A stretch of DNA of 64,000 nucleotides from Hyphomicrobiales bacterium (GTDB taxonomy: Bacteria > Pseudomonadota > Alphaproteobacteria > Rhizobiales > Xanthobacteraceae). Both the position numbers and the translations under genes were made by a program. Positions 8,602 through 17,500 of this stretch are shown here, in pieces; within the stretch, counting starts at the first letter, position 1, and each line of letters opens with the position of its first letter. Below the pieces are notes generated by a model. The model saw only the letters and a list, made by a program, of their open reading frames with translations, was not told the origin of the DNA and did not search any database. The stretch is taken from assembly GCA_009377755.1 (NCBI GenBank), contig WHTM01000019.1, positions 26,017 to 90,016 on the forward strand, in the 5' to 3' direction.

Positions 8602-8674
8602 CGGGAACCAAACCAAGTCACGCAAATTCCTCTTGCAGAGCGGGGGTTCGGAAACTTTGGAGGCGTCGACCGCC

Positions 8675-9193
8675 ATGAGATACGCATGGGTTGGAATGAT
8701 GCTGGCGTTGGGTCTTGCTGCGCCGGCGACGGCGCAGGACGGCCAGAAGGCGACCGCGAGCTTCATCGACGGCCAGGGCAAGACGATCGGGTCGGCGACA
8801 CTGATCCAGACGCCCAACGGCGTGCTGATCACGCTCGATCTCAAGGGCATTCCGGCGGGCGAGCACGCCTTCCATGTCCATGAGAAGGGCGTCTGCAATG
8901 CGGCCGACAAGTTCATGTCGGCAGGCGGCCACTACAATCCGGGCAGGAAGCAGCACGGCTATCTGACGGCCGGCGGCACCCACGCCGGCGACATGCCGAA
9001 CCAGTTCGTGGGCGCCGACGGCGTGCTCAAGGCGAATGTGCTCAATGAGCAGGTCACGCTCGGCAGCGGCACCGGCACATTGTTCGGCGGCGACGGCACT
9101 GCACTGGTGCTGCACGCCAAGGGCGACGACTACAAGAGCCAGCCGGCGGGCGACGCCGGCGGCCGGATAGCGTGCGCGGTGGTCAAGAAATGA
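8675..9193 (+). CDS. sodC: Periplasmic Cu/Zn superoxide dismutase
   Basis: This 172-residue protein disproportionates superoxide in the periplasm. A signal peptide of about 20 residues ends at A-T-A-Q. Metal ligands are visible in F-H-V-H-E-K-G (Cu site), G-G-H-Y-N-P (bridging and Zn region) and V-L-H-A-K (last Cu His). The cysteines in G-V-C-N and I-A-C-A can form the conserved disulfide. A GGAGG element precedes ATG 8675. It seems to be an independent gene behind the ABC operon, ending at a strong bidirectional hairpin. Confidence 0.93.
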   Translation: MRYAWVGMMLALGLAAPATAQDGQKATASFIDGQGKTIGSATLIQTPNGVLITLDLKGIPAGEHAFHVHEKGVCNAADKFMSAGGHYNPGRKQHGYLTAGGTHAGDMPNQFVGADGVLKANVLNEQVTLGSGTGTLFGGDGTALVLHAKGDDYKSQPAGDAGGRIACAVVKK

Positions 9194-9200
9194 GACGCGA

Positions 9201-9235
9201 CTCGAGAAGGTCGCTCAGACCGCGACCTTCTCGAG
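9201..9235. terminator. Bidirectional terminator hairpin between sodC and the chemoreceptor
   Basis: CTCGAGAAGGTCGC (9201-9214) and GCGACCTTCTCGAG (9222-9235) form a perfect 14-bp stem with a 7-nt loop. It lies between convergent genes, and its right arm overlaps the last codons of the minus-strand gene. No long T-run follows. Confidence 0.7.
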
Positions 9236-11185
9236 GAACCGTTCGACCTCGGCGCGCAGATTTGTCGACGCCTGCTCGACCGACTGCGAGGCGGTCAGCA
9301 CCGTCTCCGCCGAACCGCGCGTCTCGGTCGCCGCCCCGGCGACATCCGCCAGCAGCGAGACCATGGTCTTGGCGCCGGATGCGGCGCCCGCGACGTTCTG
9401 CGAGATCTCCCCGGTGGCGGCGTTCTGCTGCTCCATCGAAGCCGCGACCGCCGACGTGTAGAGATTGATCTCCTGCATGCGCTCGGCTATGCGGTGGATC
9501 GCCGAGACCGCGTCCGTCGTCAAGGACTGCACCCCGGAAATCTGTCCGGCGATCTCTTCGGTGGCGCTCGCCGTCTGCACGGCCAGCGACTTCACCTCGG
9601 ACGCGACCACGGCAAAGCCGCGGCCGGCTTCGCCGGCGCGCGCCGCCTCGATGGTGGCATTCAGCGCCAGCAGGTTCGTCTGCCCGGCAATATCGCGGAT
9701 CAGCTTGACGACGTCGCCGATACTCTGCGCCACCCGCGCCAGTCCGGAGATCTGCTCGTTCGTGGACTTGGCTTCGCTAACGGTTGCGCGCACGACATCG
9801 GTCGCCCTGGAGAGCTGCTGACTGATTTCGGCAATCGATCCCGACAATTCGTCGGCGGCGACGGCTGCCGTCTCGACGTTGGTCGACGCCTCGTTGCAGG
9901 ATACCAGGGCGCTTTCGGCGCGCTGCGAGGTTTGGCTGGAGGCGTTGAGCAGCGCGCTCGCGGTCGATTTCATGGCGTTCGTGCTGCTGCTGACGGATTG
10001 CAGCAGGCTTTCGATGCGTTCGCGGAAAGCGGCGATCGCGCCTTCGAGGACGGCCCGGCGCTGCCTCTGCTCCGCCAACGCGGCGCGCTGTTGCTCGGTC
10101 TGCCGGCGCTCGGTGACGTCTTCATGGGTCGCCACCCAACCGCCGCCCAACAGCGGACTGTTGACCACCAGGATCGAGCGGCCATCCGGCAGGTCGACGG
10201 TGCTGCTGACGATCTTACCGGCGGAGATCGATTTCAGCAGGTCATCGACATACTGCTGCGGATTGCCGGACGCGGTGCCGGCGTTGGCCCGAATCCGCAG
10301 CAGGTCGTGAAGCGTACACCCGGCCGTCACGTCGTTCGGCGACAGCCGATAGATCTCAAGGTATCGCTGATTGAAGATGACGACACGCCGGTTGGCGTCG
10401 AACATGCAGAGCCCCTGCGCCATGTTGTTGAGCGCGGCGTCGAGGATGCGATTCTGCTTGCGCATGCGCCGGTCTGCGAATGCGGCGACCAGGCTCATGC
10501 CGAGAATGGACAGCGCGGCACTTGCCACCGCCAGGGCGAGCCACCTTCCGGACAAGGCGTTCTCGGCGACGGTCCTGATCGGGTCGGGGACGATGACGAC
10601 GGCGCCCATGGCGGTGAAGTGGTGCGAGACGATCGCCAGCGTGAGCAGGATGCCGGCGAAAATGACGGCCTGCGTATCTTCACGGCGCCTGGCCAATTCC
10701 AAGGCCGCCATGCCAAGCACCACCCCGAGCAAGATCGACAGGGCAACGAGCCATAGGTCCCATGTGACGCGCCCGGGGACCTCGACCGCCCACATGCCGA
10801 TGTAGTGCATGGCGGCGATTCCGCCGCCGATGATGCCGCCGCCGATGATTCCCGAGAACCGGTATGGCAGGTAGACCGCGATGGCTAAGCCGAGCGAGGT
10901 AATGAGTGCCGCGGCGAAGAACGAAATCGTGGTGAGTGCGATATCGAAGCCGATCGCGATCCCTGGGTCGTAGGCCAGCATGGCGACGAAGTGCGTCGCC
11001 CAGATGCCGCATCCGGTCGCAAGCCCGGCTGTGGCGATCCAGATCGCTCGCTGGCGGCCCCACGATGCCCGCGCGAGATGAAATATGCTCACCGCGACCA
11101 GGCTTGCCAGCAAGCAGATGAGACCCGCCACGACCACCAGCCGCCAGTCGTGTTCATTGGTCAGACAGTTGAAGACTCGAAACAT
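9215..11185 (-). CDS. MHYT-PAS methyl-accepting chemotaxis protein
   Basis: This is a 656-residue membrane receptor. The N-terminal ~230 residues are the MHYT sensor, seven hydrophobic helices with three copies of the signature (A-T-H-F-V-A-M, A-M-H-Y-I-G-M, S-H-H-F-T-A-M). Known models propose that MHYT domains bind copper and sense O2, CO or NO. A PAS-like domain follows (about 240-350, from [12 protein letters not shown]), then a coiled coil and the MCP signalling domain with [18 protein letters not shown] and the tip V-A-S-E-V-K-S-L-A. No periplasmic ligand domain or HAMP is evident. ATG 11185 is chosen over 11209 because GGGGGG lies just upstream. No che genes are nearby. Confidence 0.9.
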   Translation of the reverse strand: MFRVFNCLTNEHDWRLVVVAGLICLLASLVAVSIFHLARASWGRQRAIWIATAGLATGCGIWATHFVAMLAYDPGIAIGFDIALTTISFFAAALITSLGLAIAVYLPYRFSGIIGGGIIGGGIAAMHYIGMWAVEVPGRVTWDLWLVALSILLGVVLGMAALELARRREDTQAVIFAGILLTLAIVSHHFTAMGAVVIVPDPIRTVAENALSGRWLALAVASAALSILGMSLVAAFADRRMRKQNRILDAALNNMAQGLCMFDANRRVVIFNQRYLEIYRLSPNDVTAGCTLHDLLRIRANAGTASGNPQQYVDDLLKSISAGKIVSSTVDLPDGRSILVVNSPLLGGGWVATHEDVTERRQTEQQRAALAEQRQRRAVLEGAIAAFRERIESLLQSVSSSTNAMKSTASALLNASSQTSQRAESALVSCNEASTNVETAAVAADELSGSIAEISQQLSRATDVVRATVSEAKSTNEQISGLARVAQSIGDVVKLIRDIAGQTNLLALNATIEAARAGEAGRGFAVVASEVKSLAVQTASATEEIAGQISGVQSLTTDAVSAIHRIAERMQEINLYTSAVAASMEQQNAATGEISQNVAGAASGAKTMVSLLADVAGAATETRGSAETVLTASQSVEQASTNLRAEVERFLEKVAV

Positions 11186-11340
11186 TTCATGCCCCCCACC
11201 GCATTGCACCGACCGTATGAGCAGACGGTTTTTTTGGCGTTAACGGGCGGTCAATGATGAATGAATCGTTAGTGCCTATGAGCCACGGCTGTCGTCCCGG
11301 CCGAGCGCCGCAGGCGCGCCACGAGGGCTTCGGTCAGCGA

Positions 11341-12846
11341 CTAGGACTCCTGGAACGCCTCATCGCGGCGACTGCGGATGGTCGGCAGCGCCACCAGTGT
11401 CAGCAAGAGCCCGGCCGCGACCAGCAGCCCGAAACTGATCGGGCGATTGATGAAAATCATGGGATCGCCGCCGGAAATCCGCATGGCGCGGCGAAGGTTC
11501 TCCTCCATCAGCGGGCCGAGCACGAAGCCCAGGATCATCGGCGCCGGCTCGCATTGCAGCCGCATGAACACATAGCCGAGGACGCCGAAAAATGCGGCGA
11601 GCAGGACGGCGGCGGAGCTGTTGTTCACGGTGTACACGCCGATCGCGCAGAACAGCAGGATCGACAGATACAGGAAACGATACGGCACCTTGAGCAATTG
11701 CACCCAGATACCGATCAGCGGCAGGTTGATGACCAGCAGCATGGCGTTGCCGATCCACATCGAGGCGATCATGCCCCAGAACATCGCCGGACGTTCCGAC
11801 ATGATCTGCGGGCCGGGCTGGATGCCGTGGATCATCAATGCGCCGATCATCAGCGCCATGACGGCATTGCCGGGGATGCCGAGCGTGAGCATTGGAATGA
11901 ACGACGTCTGGGCGCCCGCGTTGTTGGCGGATTCGGGACCGGCGACACCTTCGACAGCGCCTCGCCCGAACTGCGTCGGATGTCGTGAGACCTTCTTTTC
12001 CAGGGCGTAGGCAGCGAACGAGCTGAGGGTCGCGCCGCCACCCGGCAGGACACCCAGGATCGAGCCGATCCCGGTCCCGCGCAGCACGGCCGGCCATGCC
12101 CGCCGGAAATCCTCGCGCGTCGGCCAAAGCCGGGTGATTTTCTGCGCTATGACCGACCGCTGCTCCGGCGGTTGCGTCAGGTTGGTGATGATCTCGCCGA
12201 CGCCGAAGATGCCGATCGCCAGCGTGGCGACATCGATGCCGTCGACCAACTCGATGATGCCGAAGGTGAAGCGGGTTCCGCCGGTATTGCCGTCGGTGCC
12301 GATCAATCCGATCAGCAGCCCGAGGATGATCATCGCCACGGCTTTGATGACTGAGCCGTGCGCCAACACGACCGCGGCAATCAGGCCGAGCGCCATGAGC
12401 GAGAAGTACTCCGGAGCGCCGAATGACTGGCCGACCAAGGCGAGCGGCGGCGCGAACGTGGCGATCAAGGCAGTGGCGATGGAGCCGGCAAAGAACGAGC
12501 CCAGCGCCGCCACCGCGAGCGCCGCCCCGGCGCGTCCCCGCCGCGCCATCTGATGGCCGTCGATGCAGGTCACCACCGCCGAGGTTTCGCCCGGCAGGTT
12601 CACCAGGATCGCCGTGGTCGAGCCGCCGTATTGCGCGCCGTAGAAGATGCCGGCGAGCATGATCAGCCCGGACACCGGCTCGAGATGGAAGGTGAGCGGC
12701 AGCAGCATCGCGATGGTGGTAATCGGGCCGATGCCGGGAAGCACGCCGATCAGCGTGCCGACCAGGACGCCGACGAACGCGAAGCCAAGGTTGACCGGCG
12801 TCAGAGCGACGCCGAAGCCAAGGGCAAGATTTGCAAGCAGCTCCAT
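11341..12846 (-). CDS. tctA: Tripartite tricarboxylate transporter large permease TctA
   Basis: This 501-residue polytopic protein is the large membrane subunit of a TTT-family carboxylate importer. The conserved opening G-V-L-P-G-I-G-P-I and the block [15 protein letters not shown] are present, as is the mirrored second block L-P-G-G-G-A-T and G-P-E-S-A-N-N-A. It lies 4 bp downstream of tctB. The Bug protein and hydrolase genes upstream on the same strand make one locus. Substrate unknown. Confidence 0.93.
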   Translation of the reverse strand: MELLANLALGFGVALTPVNLGFAFVGVLVGTLIGVLPGIGPITTIAMLLPLTFHLEPVSGLIMLAGIFYGAQYGGSTTAILVNLPGETSAVVTCIDGHQMARRGRAGAALAVAALGSFFAGSIATALIATFAPPLALVGQSFGAPEYFSLMALGLIAAVVLAHGSVIKAVAMIILGLLIGLIGTDGNTGGTRFTFGIIELVDGIDVATLAIGIFGVGEIITNLTQPPEQRSVIAQKITRLWPTREDFRRAWPAVLRGTGIGSILGVLPGGGATLSSFAAYALEKKVSRHPTQFGRGAVEGVAGPESANNAGAQTSFIPMLTLGIPGNAVMALMIGALMIHGIQPGPQIMSERPAMFWGMIASMWIGNAMLLVINLPLIGIWVQLLKVPYRFLYLSILLFCAIGVYTVNNSSAAVLLAAFFGVLGYVFMRLQCEPAPMILGFVLGPLMEENLRRAMRISGGDPMIFINRPISFGLLVAAGLLLTLVALPTIRSRRDEAFQES

Positions 12847-12850
12847 CGGC

Positions 12851-13357
12851 CTACCAATCCGGCCAGACCGGAATCGTCAGGCCAAGGCCGACGATGAAGA
12901 TCGCCCACGACAGGATAACCAGTACCAGCGCCGCAATCGCTGTTTCGAACGGCCGCAAGCCCCGCGCGGCGACGGCGCCGATGCCGGTCAGCAGCAGGAT
13001 CGCAACAACCAGGCCGAGCCGCTCGATCGTCAGCGCAAAGATCACCATGCCGGCGGTCACGAAGATCACCGGACGCCACGCCGGAAGCGAGCCGTTCTGG
13101 GAAATCGTCTGTGCCCGGGCCTCGCGCAGGCCTTGCAACAGGATGACCGCGCCGAGCGCCAGCAGCAGCCAGCATAGCAGCCGCGGCACATAGCCCGTGC
13201 CCATGCGCAGCGCCGTGCCAATGGGATAGTTGTTCGAGATGACGAGGCCGAGAACGGCCACGGCCATGAACATAAGACCGGCGAGCACATCCTTGCGTGC
13301 GAGCAAGCCCCAGTCGAGCGGGCCGGGGATGGGGCGTTTGCTAGCGCGGTCGCTCAT
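12851..13357 (-). CDS. tctB: Tripartite tricarboxylate transporter small permease TctB
   Basis: This 168-residue protein has four hydrophobic segments, as expected for TctB, the small membrane subunit that pairs with TctA. ATG 13357 (M-S-D-R-A-S-K-R) is preferred because GTGGGA lies 6 nt upstream; the longer frame runs toward the adjacent intergenic repeat. It is directly followed by tctA. Confidence 0.85.
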   Translation of the reverse strand: MSDRASKRPIPGPLDWGLLARKDVLAGLMFMAVAVLGLVISNNYPIGTALRMGTGYVPRLLCWLLLALGAVILLQGLREARAQTISQNGSLPAWRPVIFVTAGMVIFALTIERLGLVVAILLLTGIGAVAARGLRPFETAIAALVLVILSWAIFIVGLGLTIPVWPDW

Positions 13358-13380
13358 GAGCATTCCCACTTGTCGCGGAG

Positions 13381-13455
13381 TCATTCCGGGGCGCGCCGAG
13401 CGCAGCCAAGTTTACGCAGGCTGCGCAAACTTGCCTGCGTGGGCGCCCGGAATGA
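13381..13455. repeat. Intergenic palindromic element (TCATTCCGGG ... CCCGGAATGA)
   Basis: The outer arms TCATTCCGGG (13381-13390) and CCCGGAATGA (13446-13455) pair. The inner block AAGTTTACGCAGGCTGCGCAAACTT is a palindrome shared with 6070 and 50937. It separates the hydrolase gene from tctB. Confidence 0.7.
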
Positions 13456-13479
13456 CGATGCTGGTAGGCCTAACAAGCA

Positions 13480-15180
13480 TCAGGAGCTTTTCGGAGGGAT
13501 GATCGGCAGCAGCAGATACGACTGGTATTCGCCGCCTGCGTGGATGGTATTGGTGCCAGTGTTGTAGTCGGCATGATAATGCATGTACGACTGGCTGCCG
13601 ACGCCGTCGCGCGGCTGGATATCGAGGCGGATGCGGTGGCCTCGCCCGAACACCATCGAGGTCGGCCAGATCTCCAAGTCGACCCTCACGATCTCGCCGG
13701 GTTTGAGAAAAAGCCGCCGCTTGTGCCGATGATATGGCCGATACGGCAGCGACAGATCCGGATCGAGCTCGCGATGCGAGACCCGCAGCCAGCCCTTCGC
13801 CACCGGCACCGGCGCCCCCTGCTGGCCGGTTTCCAGCACCTCGTTGCCGTCGGCATCGAGGTTGCGGATGGTGAGGAACAGGTCCATGTCTTCGGTCTCG
13901 CTCGAGACCCAGAAGCTCGCGGCCACTGGGCCGGTGACTTCGACGGCGTGCGGCAGCGGCGGCGTTTCGAGCGAAATGCCCATGCCGGGCCGGATGCCCC
14001 CGCCCATCACCTGCGAGGACGCGGCGGAGGTCGAACCCATCGACCCGAGCGCCGTCGCCGGATAGGTGCGCGAGCTACTCATGTCCGGATTGGTGGAGAT
14101 CAGGCCGCCTGAGTTCTCCGGCTGACCCGCGGGCGGCGTCGACAGATCGAAATAGAGCCTGGTCCATTGCGTGCGAGCGAGCGGCCATTCGTGCTCGTGG
14201 CGCCATTCGATCTCGTCGTTGCCCTTGCGGATGGCGAGCTTCACCGGCGGCTCGTCCATGACGCCGTTGTCGATGCCCTTGAGCCAGTAATCGAAGAAGC
14301 GCAGCTGATCCTGCCTGCCGTCCTCGGTGTAGAACGGATGCACATGGGTGCCGGCCTGCAGGCGCAGCTTCTTGTGCTTCGAAGCCGCGCGCATGAAGGC
14401 TTCGGTATTGCCGCGCAGATGCAGCGCCATGCCGGACCAATTGCCGACTGTGAGCATCGGCACGGTGATCTTGTCCCATTGCGCCTGCGCACCGAAGAAA
14501 GCGCCGCTGTCGAGGTTGTTGTGCAGCCAGAAGTACAGCGTATTGATGTTCCAGGCGTCGGGAAGGCTCTGCGCGGCGCGGCCGACGGTATGGTGCATCA
14601 GGTGGGCGGTGAACCAGTTGGTCATGAATACGCTGAGAAGCCCGCCGTGGAACAGCGCATCGCGATAGAGATCGGCGAACCCTTCCCACGGAATGATCGC
14701 CTTCAATGACGGCGGCTGCAGGTTGGCGACGAACCACTGGTTGATGGCGAAATAGGAGATGCCGGAGAGCCCGACGTTCCCGTTGCACCACGGCTGCGCC
14801 GCCGCCCATTCGATCGCGTCGTAGAAGTCGATCGCTTCCGCAAGCGACCACGGTTCGCATTGGCCGGGCGACTTGCCGCTGCCACGTCCGTCGACCCGCA
14901 CGGCGGCGTAGCCATTCGGCACCCACCATTCGGGGTTGACGGTCTCCCAGTTCATCCAGGGATTCGGCTTCTCCTCCAGCGTCGGAGGCGGAATCCAGAG
15001 CTTGTCCTTCTGGTATGGACCGAGATTGAGGATGGCCGGATGGCGGCCGGCGTCGTCCGGCCGGAAGACATCGGCCTTGAGACGTGCGCCGTCGCGCATC
15101 GGCACGTCGACGTCCTTCTCGAGCAGGATTCCGGAAGGCGTGGCGGGGGGAGCAGATTGCATTGTCACTCGTTCGTTCAT
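13480..15180 (-). CDS. CocE/NonD family (S15-type) alpha/beta hydrolase
   Basis: This 566-residue hydrolase resembles cocaine esterase and glutaryl-7-ACA acylase-type S15 proteins. The nucleophile is Ser139 in G-L-S-G-I-S-Y. The oxyanion-type segment Y-A-A-V-R-V-D-G-R-G-S-G lies just before it, and a candidate catalytic His is in G-T-H-V-H-P-F. A C-terminal jelly-roll (S15 C domain) starts around residue 330. No signal peptide is seen, so it is cytoplasmic. It is encoded between a Bug binding protein and TctBA, suggesting that it cleaves an ester or amide delivered by that importer (inference). Confidence 0.85.
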   Translation of the reverse strand: MNERVTMQSAPPATPSGILLEKDVDVPMRDGARLKADVFRPDDAGRHPAILNLGPYQKDKLWIPPPTLEEKPNPWMNWETVNPEWWVPNGYAAVRVDGRGSGKSPGQCEPWSLAEAIDFYDAIEWAAAQPWCNGNVGLSGISYFAINQWFVANLQPPSLKAIIPWEGFADLYRDALFHGGLLSVFMTNWFTAHLMHHTVGRAAQSLPDAWNINTLYFWLHNNLDSGAFFGAQAQWDKITVPMLTVGNWSGMALHLRGNTEAFMRAASKHKKLRLQAGTHVHPFYTEDGRQDQLRFFDYWLKGIDNGVMDEPPVKLAIRKGNDEIEWRHEHEWPLARTQWTRLYFDLSTPPAGQPENSGGLISTNPDMSSSRTYPATALGSMGSTSAASSQVMGGGIRPGMGISLETPPLPHAVEVTGPVAASFWVSSETEDMDLFLTIRNLDADGNEVLETGQQGAPVPVAKGWLRVSHRELDPDLSLPYRPYHRHKRRLFLKPGEIVRVDLEIWPTSMVFGRGHRIRLDIQPRDGVGSQSYMHYHADYNTGTNTIHAGGEYQSYLLLPIIPPKSS

Positions 15181-15230
15181 TCCGCATGCCTCCGGCCGTC
15201 ATGCTGGTGCCGATTCCGATCGCATCGATC

Positions 15231-15377
15231 CGTAGGGTGGCATCGCGCATTCTCGGGCTTTGTCATCCGCACCTGCTGCGCGGGCGCAATGCCCACGCGG
15301 TGCGCGGGCGTGGGCAAAATCGCTCGCAACAGCAGCGCGAGTGGCTGCTCCACAGCGAGCGATTTTGCCACCCTACG
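15231..15377. repeat. Long inverted repeat, CGTAGGGTGG class
   Basis: CGTAGGGTGG (15231-15240) and CCACCCTACG (15368-15377) are perfect inverse complements. Inside, GCAAAATCGCTCG (about 15314) pairs with CGAGCGATTTTGC (about 15356). Related elements are at 24964-25043 and 38119-38152. The rest of the 353-bp spacer 15181-15533 shows no gene. Confidence 0.7.
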
Positions 15378-15533
15378 GAACGCCGTATGTTGCGATCCAA
15401 TCTCATCGGGACGCGCTCTCCCGTTCCGCTGCGCCGGGTCCGTCTTGGCCCGGCGCCTTTGTTATGACGCGGTGATGCGCGCCGATCGCGACCGCGGCGT
15501 CGCGTAATGCCGCGACGTCGCGGCCGCTTCCGG

Positions 15534-16514
15534 TCAATTGAGCTCGATCTTCACCTCGCTCGTGATCTTGCGCCACGAGTCGAGCTGGCCCTTCAGCCAG
15601 GTCTGCGACTCGTCCAGCGAGGCGTGGGGGCTGACGCTGACGAGCTGCTTCTGGAACGCCTGCTGCAATGCCGGTGCCTTCGTCGCCTCGACGATCGCCT
15701 TCTGCAACGTCTCCAGCGCCGCCTTCGGCGTCTTCGCCGGCGCCAGCATGCTTTGCCAGTGCAAGGTGCCGACGCCCGGGAAGCCGGCCTCGGCCAGCGT
15801 CGGGATGTCGGGATAGTCCGCCAGCCGCTTCTCGGCGAGCAGCGCGATCGGCCGTAGCTTGCCGGCCTTGATCATGCCGGCGCCGCTGGCGACGTTGAGA
15901 AACGCGAAGTGCACGTCACCGACGACCAGATCGTTGATCATGCCGGCGGCGCCCGACTTGTTGGGAATATGGACGATGTCGATGCTGGCCCGCCGGCCGA
16001 AGATCTCTGTGTCGAAATGCGGGAAGCTGCCGACGCCGGCGCTGGTGTAGCGGACCTTGCCGAGGTTTTGCTTCGCGTAGGCGACCAGCTCGGCGACGCT
16101 CTTCACATTGAAATTGTGCGTGGTCGTCACCAGGAACGACGGATAGATCGCCATACGCGACACCGACACAACGTCCTGCTCGAAATTGATCTTGAACTTG
16201 CCCTTGAACAGCACCGGAGTGATCGCGTTGGTCGAGACATTGCCGATCATCAGGGTGTAGCCGTCGGGCTTGGACCGTGCCATTTCCTCGATGGCGACAA
16301 TGCCGAACGCGCCCGGCTTGCTCTCGACCACGAATTGCTGGCCGAGGATATTCTTGAGCTGCTCGCCGTAGATGCGCGACGTGATGTCGGTCGCGCCGCC
16401 GGGCGCGTACGGCACGATGATCTTCACCGCCTTGCTGGGATACTTCTCCTGCGCGATGGCGCTGCCCGCGAGCGCCAGACACGCCGCGGCCAATAGTGTC
16501 GTCCTTAACTTCAC
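15534..16514 (-). CDS. Bug family tripartite tricarboxylate transporter binding protein
   Basis: This 326-residue periplasmic receptor has a signal peptide (M-K-L-R-T-T-L-L-A-A, cleavage near S-A-I-A-Q). The mature part begins with Y-P-S-K-A-V-K-I-I-V-P-Y-A-P-G-G-A-T-D, the classic Bug start that clamps a carboxylate. It is the expected TctC partner of the TctB/TctA encoded further downstream, with the CocE-type hydrolase between them. Ligand unknown. Confidence 0.92.
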   Translation of the reverse strand: MKLRTTLLAAACLALAGSAIAQEKYPSKAVKIIVPYAPGGATDITSRIYGEQLKNILGQQFVVESKPGAFGIVAIEEMARSKPDGYTLMIGNVSTNAITPVLFKGKFKINFEQDVVSVSRMAIYPSFLVTTTHNFNVKSVAELVAYAKQNLGKVRYTSAGVGSFPHFDTEIFGRRASIDIVHIPNKSGAAGMINDLVVGDVHFAFLNVASGAGMIKAGKLRPIALLAEKRLADYPDIPTLAEAGFPGVGTLHWQSMLAPAKTPKAALETLQKAIVEATKAPALQQAFQKQLVSVSPHASLDESQTWLKGQLDSWRKITSEVKIELN

Positions 16515-16611
16515 GTCGTCCTCCCTGAGAATGTCCGGCTTCGTGCTGCCGGCTCGAATGCGTCATTCCTCCGCCGTGCCGCCTATACAGGCAGTTTTGT
16601 CTTACGTCGTC

Positions 16612-17016
16612 TTACGTCGCCTTGATGCCGTGCAGGCTATGGGACGCATCCTTGACTGTAAAGAAAACCACGTCGCCGTCCGGCGTGGCGCCGCCGGAAT
16701 GCACGGCGTTGGCGGGGACGTAGAGCACCGAGCCGGGCTTGACCTCGATGTCCTGGCCATCGAGCGTCCCCCGGAACGTGCCCTGCAGCACGTAGATCCA
16801 CTGCTCGTTGGGGTGTGAATGCGCCTCGGCGCCGGTGCCGGCCGGCATGCGCATCAGCGCCACGATCATCCGGTCGCCTTCGACACAGGAGCCGTTGGCA
16901 GTCGAGTAGTCGGGCCCGCCCAGAATGTGGTTGGCCTTGGCAAGATCGAACACGAATTCGCCGGCGCCGGCGCGGATCGCTCCGGGCGTACGCGGGACGG
17001 GGGCGGATACGGACAT
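16612..17016 (-). CDS. Cupin-domain protein
   Basis: This 134-residue single cupin has motif 1 as A-H-S-H-P-N-E-Q-W-I-Y-V-L-Q-G and motif 2 as P-G-S-V-L-Y-V-P-A-N-A-V-H-S. The histidines and glutamate can hold a metal. Such proteins act as small dioxygenases, isomerases or ligand sensors. GAGGAGG precedes the ATG. It is the first gene of the minus-strand run cupin-Bug-hydrolase-TctB-TctA, 97 bp before the Bug gene. Confidence 0.82.
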   Translation of the reverse strand: MSVSAPVPRTPGAIRAGAGEFVFDLAKANHILGGPDYSTANGSCVEGDRMIVALMRMPAGTGAEAHSHPNEQWIYVLQGTFRGTLDGQDIEVKPGSVLYVPANAVHSGGATPDGDVVFFTVKDASHSLHGIKAT

Positions 17017-17500
17017 GACGGCCTCCTCAACCGGTGGGACGCTGGTGTCCCGAATCCGAAGTTCGCTCGCCTTCGCGGCGTCCTCTTGGCGAACTTCGGA
17101 TTTCGAAAGGATACTAGCAACTTTATGAATCTAGTGCGGTTTTGGTTCAGAAGTTTTCGTCACGGACGCGCGGCGAGACTAGCGAGAACTTCTGAATCAC
17201 CGCACCGGTCGGGGCGATGTTAGTAGAGTGGGCAGCCCGGCGCCAGCGGGCAGGACGTAAGGCACGCTGCCTGTTTCCGCGTCAGCCGGCCGGTCGTCCG
17301 GCATGCTCTCCATGGCGCCTGGACGGCATGACCGGCAAGTTACTTCCCTACAAGCATTACGGCGCAAGCGGAAATGTGCCGGAGTACGGTTAGGAATAGA
17401 GCCCGCCGAACGTGCGCCGGCGAATTCAGAGTAAACGCGCCGCCCCGATGTTATCGCCATTCGCGGGGCATGACAGCCTGCGCCGCGGAGCTTCGGTCGC
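17017..17500. promoter_or_regulatory. Leader region with stacked inverted repeats, probable promoter/operator
   Basis: This 484-bp gene-free stretch lies upstream of the cupin operon. CGAATCCGAAGTTCGC (17051-17066) pairs with GCGAACTTCGGATTTCG (17089-17105). ACTAG/CTAGT flank an AT-rich centre (17113-17134). GGTTCAGAAGTTTTCG (17144-17159) pairs imperfectly with CGAGAACTTCTGAATC (17183-17198). The two larger palindromes share the AGTTCGC/GAAGTT core. The AT-rich pocket in GC-rich DNA suits a promoter and regulator sites. Nothing coding is convincing in 17205-17500. Confidence 0.45.

Noticed and set aside
17197..17460. 87-codon minus-strand frame in the cupin leader region
   Set aside because: Low-information sequence overlapping the inverted repeats; no supporting start site.
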